DNA from: Mesaphorura yosii
Taxonomy: Eukaryota > Arthropoda > Collembola > Poduromorpha > Tullbergiidae
Direction: 5' to 3'
Length of the DNA stretch: 64,000 nucleotides
Assembly (NCBI GenBank): GCA_009869945.1
Contig: WIXG01000266.1
Coordinates: 47,680-111,679, forward strand
Below, piece after piece: positions 11,045-21,701 of the stretch. A program made the translations under genes and the position numbers. The notes under the pieces are model-generated. The model did not search any database. It had not been told where the DNA came from and saw only the letters and a list, made by a program, of their open reading frames with translations. Every line of letters begins with the position of its first letter. Position 1 is the stretch's first letter.

Positions 11045-14000
11045 ATGTACCAGCCAACAGAAGATCTCAATTGGCACTGGCTCGGTGGCGACGACGGGTC
11101 GGGTCCAGCTCCACCGTGCGCTGTGTCGGCAACATTCGTCCAGAACCATGAGAATAATGTGCTAACGGAACCAGGCGGTGGGCACCAGAGTCAAATCCAA
11201 ACTCAGGGACATGTGAATGGCAATGGAACTACTGGTAAGTTAGATCTACCTTAGGTTTAATTATTCTTACAGCGTGTGAATTAAATGCACACTGCACAAT
11301 TCTTTCGATTCATGCAGATTCCTGCTATTATGACGCTTATCAGTACCCGTACAACTACGTTGCCCCCATCGAGGCTCAATACGTGGGCACCGTAATCCAT
11401 GGCAGTGGTGGCGACCCCACCCAAAATGTGATCAGAATTAACCCAGGGCCGGTACCAGTCACCAACGGCGGGTCGTCTCCTTCAATCTTCGACCTCTCTA
11501 CTCAAGTGGTGCCCGTCAGCATCAGTGCAGTAGAGCCGGACTCTGCTTCGCTTCTTGATCTGTCAAATCTTACCTCGTCATCTTCAATAATGGACTTATC
11601 TAATCATATCGCGGCGTATCTACAAGACGGCGAAGACGATACCGGACGAAATGAAGCACAGAGTGGGACGTATACAATGGCCACGTTGCCAGCGGGCGCT
11701 GGCACGACTCCAACTCCTGGATTTAGTCAAGCCGACGGCGAGCTTAGGATACTCAAGACTGAAAATAGGTTCGCAGTGGATGGATTCATACCTACCGTCA
11801 GTACTCCGACGAAAAGGTATGCAAAAAGCTTGCGTGCTTTAATTTGGAGCCATTCTTAAGCTTATTCCTTATCTTTAGTAGTAACGGCTACGTCTTCGCT
11901 CGAAAGTCAACACCCAGTCCCGGTAACGGATTCTCGGTAAATGCTGACATCGATGACGAAGATGAAGATGATGAAGAAGAAGACGATTGGGAGGAACAGA
12001 ACGACCGAGAACATGAGCAGCAGAGTCGTCATCGGCGCCGCATGCAGCGGCTGCACCCCAACGCTCGAGTAACACAAATCCAGAATCAACGTAACGCTCA
12101 ACACCCGAATGCACGACCATGCGAAATCTGCGGAAATCTGTTTCGAGGCAAACTTGTGCTCCGTCGACACCAGATTGTGATCCACGGGATGAAACTCCCA
12201 AACTGGGAACAAGTGTTGGCAGCGGAGGAGCGGAACAACGCCAAAGTACCGTGCGGCGTGTGTGGGAAAGAGGTCTCTAAGCGCTCGCTCAACATTCACA
12301 TGACTCAGGTGCATGGAGGTGGCAGAATGGCTCCAGCTTCAGGGAGACGATTTAAGAAAGCGAAGAAGATTGGACGACCAAGAAAAGCGCCGCCAGTGCT
12401 CGAACCGCAAGCACACGCCCATCGCCAAATGCTAACGCCTATGCCAACTTCATCCAGCTCCAGCTCAACCAACAAAATAGACTACTCATATCTTCTGCTG
12501 CCAAGATATCAGCCATTTGTTCCAGTCGAGCGCTTCACCAACATCGCCAAAGCCGTCGCGAGATACGAACAGTACGTGGCTGCTCGAATCACAAAGAAAC
12601 GCAGAAGTTCCAGCTTCGACAGCGCCGCCTGGAAGAAGAGTCTCCCAAGCGCCACATGCAACCTGTGCGGCAACGTCTTTCGCCACAAATACACTCTTCG
12701 AGTTCACCAGGCCAAGGTACACAAACTCCCTGTGCCAAGACTTTACACCAAACGCACTCCGACACCAAGCCCCGTGAAGATCAGCGGGCAAGCACACGCA
12801 CCACCACCACCACCCAACGTCGTGCGCGCCTTGTTTCGGTCCGCGACCGCCACTGCCTCAGGTTCAAACACTTCTGCACCGCCAACGCTTGAAAGGAACA
12901 TGGACCCTCTGCCCCTCGGCGAGTCCTTGTCTCCAGCAATGCCTTGTCTGACGCCTGCAGCCACAACAGCAGCGTTGACAGCAGCCACACGTCCTCGGCC
13001 AAGGCCCGTCAGCCGACAGTTGGCTTTGTCTCGGGCTGCAGGTGATAAAGCACATGCAAATAGTGCCTTAATTAGAAACTCAAGGTTTCTTGATTATTTG
13101 CAGAGCCCAAACCTGCAGCCGAGGCTGCGCCAAGCCACAGCCAAGCCACACGACCCACGTTCGCACGAAAGCCGTGTCCCGCCTCAAGAGTCAAGTTCGT
13201 CGAAGCGCAAGCGAGGCTGGCCTCGAGGAAAGCTCAGAGGCCCCAAACGCAGACCGTCGGATCTGAAATCAAAAATACACCCGCGCCAGCCGCCACTTCC
13301 TCGCCGTCACCGTCGCCACCAACCTTGGTCCCGGCGACGGCGGCGGGCAATGCCACACTCCCAACCAGGTCCTCGGCTCGTCAGCTCCACCGCCGCCAGT
13401 GCCAAGACTCAGCCCACCGTCTCCAGTACCTCCTCAAAAAGCAGTTTATCTCTTGATCTTGACCAAGTTAAGCACAACCTAAGTTCAGAATTAGTTGGAG
13501 AAATTCGTCGTCGTCAAGTCGTCATCAAAATATTTCGAACAAAATCAGTACCAGAAGTAAAGTTCCTTTCCTCCGTGGCAGATACTGAACAACGTCGTCA
13601 GCTCCCGAAACTCCCGGTGGAACTTAAACTACTCAAGAATGCAAAGGGAATGCCGTTACAGTGCCACGTTTGTCTGAATGTATTTACAACACACCATGTA
13701 TTGCACCGCCATCAAGCACTGATGCATAATCTGAACGTGAACAGATACGATGAGTTCGTGCAGAAAAATTCGAAAGAAGTCCGTTGCAAGAAATGCGGCT
13801 GCATTCTGCTGAGGAGAAAAATGTACCACCACCTGAAAGCTACACATCACGTTAGTTTTGATTTTACTCACCACTTCACAGCAGTCACTCAGACTGACCG
13901 TGATCAACCTAAACCTGAGCAAGTTCACCCGGCAACATTGCCAGAAGCACCTTCTTCCTTGCCCTCTAATGAAAAGTTATCATCTGAGCCGGAGCTCTCG

Positions 14001-17000
14001 TCTCGAAAGTCATCTCCTAAGGAGCGCCGCCAAGACTTAATTAAAAAAGTTCGTAAACACCGATTAACCAAAACTGTCTGCCGCAGCTGGACTTGTTCAG
14101 TCTGCCACGTCGTATTGTCAAGCGCAAATGTCCTATATCAGCACCAGTTTCGACGACACGGGCTGGAGTCCCCCGGCTTTACCCCAGCGGTGAGAGCAGA
14201 GATGCAGAGAGCCAAGTGGCGGGTTCAGTGCAAGATTTGCAATTTCACTTGCATAAGAAGCAGTTATTCCTTGCACTTCAAATTGAAACATAAACAAGAT
14301 GGTTTCAGTCCTTACCCGCTGAAGCAACATTTTACGGTACTGCAGTCGCAACCAGAAGAGAATCAAATTAATCCAGAACCAGAATCCAATGCTGAGCAAG
14401 ACACGAGACAAGATGAGAGGAAAGTTTGCTGCAATATTTGTGGGGAAGTTTATTCGAAACCTGTGATGTACCGTCACCTTGAATTGAAGCACGGGAGGCG
14501 GCGTGCATTCGAAGGCATGTTCACTGAAGCAGGTGAAGCTTCAAGCGAGCCTGGACCAACGACAGTGACGTGCCGTTCATCGACCGAATGTGTCACGATC
14601 AAAGACGCAGAGAAGGGCGAATCACACGACGACAATCAACCAGAATCAGAAGCGGAAAACGTTAATGTTGATGCAGGCCCGTCGCCATCGCCTTCGCCGA
14701 CAGTCTCGTTAATTACCGAATCTAACAAGGCAACAACACATTCGGAATTTTATTGTGACATTAGTCAGAAGGAACTCACCAGTCAAGAGAGCCTGAAACA
14801 CCATCACACTCTCGGCCACAGCTTGCCAGTGTCGGATACCCCTGCCCCCGTCATAAACTGGAACCTGCGAGTTATCCGAAACAGGCAGTGTAACTTCTGC
14901 GATCGTTTGTACTCCAAAAACGCCATTGTCCTGCACTTGATGGATCACGGCGTCCGTGACAGCTTTCCTCAACATTTCGTAGTGCTGTCGCAAGAGAAAG
15001 GAGCTCCATGCGCCAACTCCAACTCCTCTCAGCTGGCGGGCGAAGGCGACAGGCCAGGAAGATCTGCCTTGGATTCAGAATCGGACAGTGCTGTTGATTC
15101 TCCACCCTCAATCATGTCGAAGCCTTTGCCACCACCGCCGGCAGACGTCTATCCAGAATTTTCAGCGCCGACTTCGCCCTCTCCGTCGTGCGATGCATTC
15201 GCATCCCGAATGGCTTCTTGCAAACTCTGCCGTGAAATTTTCACAAGAAACGCCGTTTTGAACCATCTGAAAAGTGAGCATGGCAAGAAGAAATCATTGT
15301 CTCGCTACTTCATCTACGTGAAGTCCACTCCCAAAAAGAAACCTGAACGGAAATGTCACCTGTGCACGAAAGTATTTCCATATCCAGAAAGTTTACGCAT
15401 TCATCAAATTGAGGTGCATAAACTGCAAATGGAGGGACAAGAGAACATCCTTCAGCGTTTCGGCAAAGTCCGCTGTAGCCTCTGTGGCAAGACGATGTAC
15501 ATCGGCAGCATCATTAATCACCTGAAAACGGAGCATGGCAAGATGTCCGAATTTCATCAATTTTACACCCGAACTCCGAAAAATGCACCGCAGCGTCCTA
15601 TCGAAACAGTGGCACCTGTACTGGACTTCCAGCCTGACCAGGCCCCGGAAGTGCCCACCGTCAGTCAAACTTCGCAACAACTTCAAGGGTCATCTCGTAA
15701 GACCCGAAGTCCCCAAAGTGAACCAGAGCCTAGTGATACTAAAGCTACTTCAGCTCGCTGCTTACTTTGCAACAAACTTCTTAACAAAGTTCACATTTAT
15801 GGGCACTTACGAAAAAAGCATGGTAAAGCAGCAGAATTCAGGAAGTATTTTAGGTACATTTCTGCTCCAAGAACTTCACGAGTAAAGACGAAGGCGGTAG
15901 ATTTACGATGTTCAGAGTGTTCCAAAACTTTTCGCAACCGTTACGATTTGGCACTCCACAAAGTGAGGATGCACAATCTGCAATTCCCCGGATGTGAGAA
16001 AATCCGTAAGATGCTCCTGGAGCGGAAACAGAAAGTCCGTTGCAGCATATGTGGAAGTATTGTAGTAAAACCGTCAATAAACCGCCACTTTCGGGGTCAT
16101 GGGTTCAGCCGAGCGGCCCCACACCATTTCACGATTGTAGAAGACGAAATTAGAACAACAGCCGGAGCCGAACCCACCACAGCGGAGCTTGACAACTGTT
16201 CCTCAGCAAAAGAGCCTCAAATTGAGCCTGTGCCTCTATCAGACACGGTCAAGGCAGAGCCAGACGATACCGAGACAATCGAGCAAACAGTACATTGCAA
16301 CATTTGTCGCGCGACAATGGGACGAACAAGCATCGGCAAGCATTTAATCATCGTCCATGACCAACGACAAGCATTCTGGCGATACTTCACCGTGCTTGAC
16401 GATTCTAACGATGGCGGTGGCAGCAAGGATGGCGAAGAAGAAGAAAATTGGACCGAGAATGAGAACGAACGATGCGCAAGCGAAGTCGAGGCCGAGCCAC
16501 GGTCTCCATCACTTGAGTCTGAGCCACCCCGACGACCAAACACGCGTCTCCGTCTCGATCGGAATAAGAACGTCGTCACACCACCAAATTCGAAGTCTGA
16601 ACCTGGGCCTGACCATTCCTCAACAGCAGCAACTGCAAGTACGCTGAAGCGGAGAATGATAGGACCAAGAACAATGCGATCAAGTAATTCGCAAGCTGAG
16701 GATAGCATGGAGTCTGGGACTCATAACGGTTCTCCTTCTCGTACTCCTCGAAGTAGTGGCAAGAAGGAGGGGCGTGAGCACTGGATACGTCAGTTGATTG
16801 AGGAGGCCAAAGCGGCAAAGGAACTCCGTCGTGCGTGCGTCGAAATCGCGACACGAAAACCGATAGTGAAACTTGCCAGGTAAGCCATAATCCAGTCCAG
16901 GCTTTTTATTTGATTCACGATCTACTCTGAATGCCAGACTCAGCACACTGACATCCTTTTCTTGTTTTGTTGTAGACTGAAAATGAAACCTATCGAGCAA

Positions 17001-17821
17001 GAGCTTGCATCAGCAGAAAAACCACCAGCATCAACGACACCCGCCGACACAGACAAATTCATTGAAGCGAACGGCTCGGCGGCGCCGGAGCCAGTTCCAA
17101 GTTCCCTGAAGTCTGTTTCTGATTCTGGTCCTCCTCCAATGTCGAATTCAGTTTCGATTACTACTTCAAGTAACACTGAGGAGACTGAAAAGACTGATGA
17201 CCGCCCTCCCACGCCCAAGAAGAAACGCAGGCGTTTGGAGGTATCGGTGAAGGATGACGGATTAACGTAAGTAACTGGAAGAGAAATTATGAGTCTGCGA
17301 TGCGACCGAATATTTTCAGTTTTTAACATGCAATATTTTCATCATACAGACTAGTGACATGTCCCATATGCAAGGACTCCATTCCATACGCGAATCTTGA
17401 AGCCCACATCAACCTGCACCGCGTCAAGTGCCACATTTGCGCCATGGACGTGCCCCACTTGGAGGTGGCCGTCCATGGCATCACGCACGTCGTCCGCCTG
17501 GACTGCGAAGTCTGTGGCCAGGTCTTCAAGAAGCGTGAACAGCTTTGGGAGCACATGAACCGTCACATGGGAATGACGCCCCTCATCTGCAGATGGTGCG
17601 GCGCCCGATTTGCGATGAATGCCAATCGTCGGACTCACATTCTGATCAAGCACACAAACTACGCCCCGTTTGCATGCGCACTCCTGTGCGGACGCCGCTT
17701 CACGACAAAGACGGCGAGGCGCGTGCACCAAGCGAGCGAGTGCAGGAACAGGAAAGTCTGCAATCCGCCCGAGCTCGATCCGCAACCCAAACCCATGAAA
17801 TCCAATCCCAAACTCAGGTAG
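11045..17821 (+). CDS. ZF-C: giant zinc-finger protein (about 22 fingers) with triad array and four-finger module
   Basis: Exons 11045-11234, 11318-11816, 11879-16879, 16976-17266 and 17350-17821 join in frame into 2150 residues. The first ~300 residues are disordered and acidic (DIDDEDEDDEEEDDWEEQ). About 17 fingers lie between nt 12118 and 16370. Class I fingers are C-X2-C-X12-H-Q-x3-H (e.g. CEICGNLFRG, CHVCLNVFTT). Class II fingers are C-X2-C-X11-H-x3/4-H, usually preceded by V-R-C or similar and followed by a tail ending in HF or YF (e.g. YPLKQHFTVL, FRKYFRYI, FWRYFTVL). One class I finger near 14748 has lost its second Cys (CDIS). Exon 5 encodes the four-finger module shared with ZF-B, -D and -E, then a degenerate CALLCGRRF finger. 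A nuclear nucleic-acid-binding role is inferred; no orthologue is recognised. The 3' end faces PIK3C3. Confidence 0.9.
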
Positions 17822-18340
17822 AGAAACCCACGAACGGGTAAACGGTAAACAAAAGCCACCGCGTCGCGTGGGGCGTGGCTGGCTGAAGCTGAAGCAACAG
17901 TTCCAGGGATGATGTACTAGTATTCTATTCTAGCTTATGTATTATACGTTGATCTCCTTTGTTCCATGTGAGTAACCAGTAATTCATTTGTGTTCATTCT
18001 TCATTCAGGTACGATAAACGATAAGATAGATTATTCTCGATTCTGTTGAACGTTAGGTATAAGATGATAAGTTACTGCTGCTCATTCCCGCGTCGGCGCC
18101 GCGGCCACGTACGTATTTTTGTATCGATGTACGTATTTTCTTGTGTGTGCTGTTTTTGTGGTATTTTTCAAATTGATTATACTAAATTAGTAAAATTAGT
18201 ACGAGTAAATAAACTGATTCAAGCAAGGAATTGTATTGCCATTGCATTTCGTCAGTGTTTATTTTAGCAAAGACAAGCAGCCTTACAGAATTACTGTTAA
18301 AGTAAAAGTAAGAATCACAATTCGCAATATACGTTATGCG
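17822..18340. terminator. Convergent 3' ends of ZF-C and PIK3C3
   Basis: AATAAA on the plus strand at 18208-18213 suits ZF-C. AATAAA on the minus strand (18263-18258) lies 78 nt past the PIK3C3 stop. The two poly(A) sites should nearly abut around 18230-18240. Nothing else was recognised here. Confidence 0.6.
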
Positions 18341-21300
18341 CTATTTTCTAAGAATTTGGGTGAATTTATGCATTTGCTCGAGCAGTGCGGGCATGAACGC
18401 AGTGACGGACACGTCGATGAGCTCCTGCATGTGTTTCACGGCTCCCTCATCGTTAAGATCGAGCCGGAACTTGTCGAGCACTTTCTTGACGGTCTTGTCC
18501 GGCTCCAGGGCGATGTCGGGCACGGAGGCGCCGACCATGAGCGAGAAGAGGTTGAGAATGAGGTTGGCATGTCGGCGGAGGTGGAGATATGCTGTGTAGC
18601 ACAGCTTCCGGAATTCCTGGTAATGCTCCGACTCGAGTCCACCCATCGCCTCGACCATCTCCTTGCTCAGTTTCATCGGTGGGGGCATCGGTTTTGGGTC
18701 CCGGCCGAGAATGTACCCAAAATCGATGTGGAAGAGCCTGCCATCACGAGTCAGGAGAAGATTGTCGAGGTGGCGGTCGCCTACGCCGAGCAGATACGTG
18801 ATGACGCAGTAGCCCGCGCAGCTCCGCACGTACGCGTCCATCACGTGTGGGGCGATGCCGTACGGCGCAGACGACGAGGAACCCGAGCCCTCTGGTGTAT
18901 TCGCGCCCGTGGCGGGGTTGTGCTTCCTGAAAAAGTTGTGGATCGACCCGTCCACGGCGAGGACGTCCGCCACCGTCGTGCTCGGGATGAACTGCACAAA
19001 GCCGTGGGTCGTGGACGTGGCAAGGACGCGATAAGGCGTGAGCTGCAGGTTGAGATTCTCCTTCCGCAGCAGGCGATCCATTAGCGTGATGATTTGTAGG
19101 ATCAGCTGGTCTTGCCGTAGATCGTCTCCATGCTTGAAAATAGCTGCGTAGGGCGGACCGCCATTCGCGGTGCTAAACACTAGCTTGCACGGCATCTGAC
19201 TGGATTTAAAGAGCGTCGCCTCGCGAGCCACCACGCCTTGAATGAGCACGTCAGGATCGAGGGAGAAAGGCAGAGGCTCGAAGCGAGTGAAGCTGAAGCC
19301 CGTGCCAGCCCGCTCCGTCTCAGCGAGCAGCGCCTGAAGGCGTTCGATTTTCTTGGGTCGACTTGCGCTCTCCTTCGCGACTTGCTTTACCACCTCGACG
19401 AGTTTTCCAATCAGCTTCTGCTGGCGGGAGAGCAGAGCGCGTCGTTGCTGCCATTCCGGCTTGCCTCGTTTCATCGCTGTCAGAAACCGCCTCATGACAT
19501 TCATGTACATCTCGCGAACGGCAGGGTCGACGCCGATCTTGACTCCAGCGCCGACGTCGTGGTCCTCGCACTCGATGACGAGATACCAGTAAAAGTAGTT
19601 GACCAGCGTCGTGTTGTCGCAGGCTCGGCGAATCAGAAACGTGGCGAGATCGGGCTTCGGGGCGCTGAGAGCATGAAGGAGTTGGGCGGCGTGCGCTTCG
19701 TCGTCGGCACTCTTCTTTGTTAAGGATGCCGTGCCGGCTGCTGCTCCTCCGCCACCACTACTTGTGACTGAAGCCACGAATTCGGACATTGAGTCAATCG
19801 ATGCGGTGGTTCTCATTTGACTTTGACTGCTTTTCGGTGCTTCGATCATGGCACTGGTGCTTGGAGGGGCTTCGTAGGGTTGTGGTGCTGTGAATGTCGT
19901 TGGGGCCGATGAGGACGTGTCCATGTCTTCGTGGGTCGATGTTTGTGAAGAAGGAACAACAGCGCCATGCTCGCTGACGGATACCGCCGATGAAGACGAA
20001 GGTGACAATCCGTCCCTAATATGGTCGAAATTCTCGTACTTCAGCGCCTGGACGAGCTGGAGCAGGTACATCAGCAAGTCTTCATCCGATGATTGAGCCA
20101 AACGGGATACGGCGTATCTGCGCACGGCGGGATGCTTGAATTGTGGACCAAGCAGCTCCAGTGCGTCCTGGGCATCGACGGGTGCCCACTTTTCTAGCAG
20201 CTCCAGACTCTGCCGCTCCTCTTCGGCGATATCCCACGTGACACATTTCAGAAACTTGGCGAGCGCCCGTTTGTTTGCGCAGAGGTAGTACCGGAATTTC
20301 CAGACGAGGTCCTGCTCCTCGGCGGTCAGGTTCTTCGTCGGTGGGTAGCTGACGATGGCGTTGAGTGCGTCACGCGCCGCGGCGTTGGGTTTGAGTTCGA
20401 TGTCAGCTCCTGTTCGCGTGCAGCGAGACAAGGCGTGGTGTTTGCCCTCGACGAGGTTGTCCAGCAGAATTTCGTGATCTGGCAGCCAGCCCCAACCTCC
20501 TGCGCTTGTTAGTACGCCTGCGTCCTCCTGCCCTCGCATGTCGAGGTCTTCGTAGTTCTTCTCGTAAAATAATATGGAGTACTGTGCCCCCAAATAGTCG
20601 ACGATGGGGAATTCGACGTTTAGGAACATAAAGTCGGATTCACGCTTTTCGCGTTCACAAAGCGCCTCGATCTCGGCGAATGCGAGGCGGTCCAGCCAGT
20701 CGACTTTCGGCAGTTGATTTTGGCGGTGCTTCTTGGTAAGCTTGTGAAGGCGGTACATTCTATTGTCTTTCGGTCCTTTGCCTGGCGTAAGAGTACTTGG
20801 AGAGCCGTCTGCAGCTTGCCCTGGCCACACACGAAGGTCCATCATGCCCTGTTGATTAGAAAGTAATTAATTAATAAAGCAAATAAATAAAACAATGGGT
20901 TTGGTGAAAATATTTTACCTGTCGAAAAAGTGCATTCTTTCCAAAGAGTCCAATCGTGGTACCTCCGACAGCCACAACCTTCTCGGGGCCCACACAGTCA
21001 TAGATCGTGATGCAGAGGAGTGCAGTCCGAGGCAGATCATTGAATCGAAGTGGCAGTGTAAGCCATTCATTCCAGTTCCATCGGGAGCCAAAGTGTTTGT
21101 AGCTCGTCGTCACTGGCGGACAAATGCTGACTCCACGGTCCCAGAGCTGAACCTCCACTTGCAAATCAGCCACCTGCAACTGCTGTTGCTGGCATACGCC
21201 TGAATACTGCAGGAGGGGGTCCTCCAGAATCCGTTCATAGTCGGGGCGCTTTATACGACCTTCTAAGCTCCCTATTTTAACGCGAATCCTCGACTCCAGG

Positions 21301-21416
21301 TCACAGCTGTGGATGTAATTTCCGTTTTGGGGTTGCTGGTGGTGTAAGGCGACGCTGTTGCCGGTGATATTTGCATTGGAGGCGCTGAGAACTCGTCCAC
21401 TGGCACTAGGCTCCAT
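18341..21416 (-). CDS. PIK3C3: Class III phosphatidylinositol 3-kinase catalytic subunit (Vps34)
   Basis: Two exons, 21416-20919 and 20848-18341, encode 1001 residues, longer than the roughly 890 of the human protein. The enzyme makes PI3P from PI in complexes with Vps15 and Beclin-1 for autophagy and endosomal traffic. An N-terminal C2 domain carries [17 protein letters not shown] and [12 protein letters not shown]. The accessory helical domain carries [17 protein letters not shown] and [19 protein letters not shown] Ser/Thr-rich spacer near residues 430-560, longer than usual, accounts for much of the extra length. The kinase domain has [17 protein letters not shown], the catalytic loop [13 protein letters not shown] and [14 protein letters not shown], so it should be active. 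An extra ~25 residues ([10 protein letters not shown]...) precede the conserved start. The C-terminal amphipathic helix ends in LRK, close to the usual WRK. The exon join ([13 protein letters not shown]) matches the family exactly. Confidence 0.97.
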
Positions 21417-21701
21417 TCTCTGTGTGTGATTGTAGCCTTAAATAGCTTATCAGTTAACTGCGTATCAGTAATAAAGAAATGAAGGTGAATTATTTTTGCA
21501 TACTTGACTGGCAGGATTCAAGATTGGTACGGACAAGGAAGAATGTATGAGTCTCCAATCGAATCTTCGAATGTGGTCGTCGCAGTGATCTCTGATCTTT
21601 CAATCATCATCTTTCAAACCCATTTCTTTCATTTTGTGTTTATTCACAGCTTTCAATGCTAATCTCTAGTTAATTAGTGCTAGACTTCATTAACGTACAG
21701 A
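21417..21701. promoter_or_regulatory. Short divergent upstream region between PIK3C3 and ZF-D
   Basis: Only 285 nt separate the two start codons, so both promoters and 5' UTRs must be packed here. No TATA box or other element could be identified with confidence. Confidence 0.4.
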
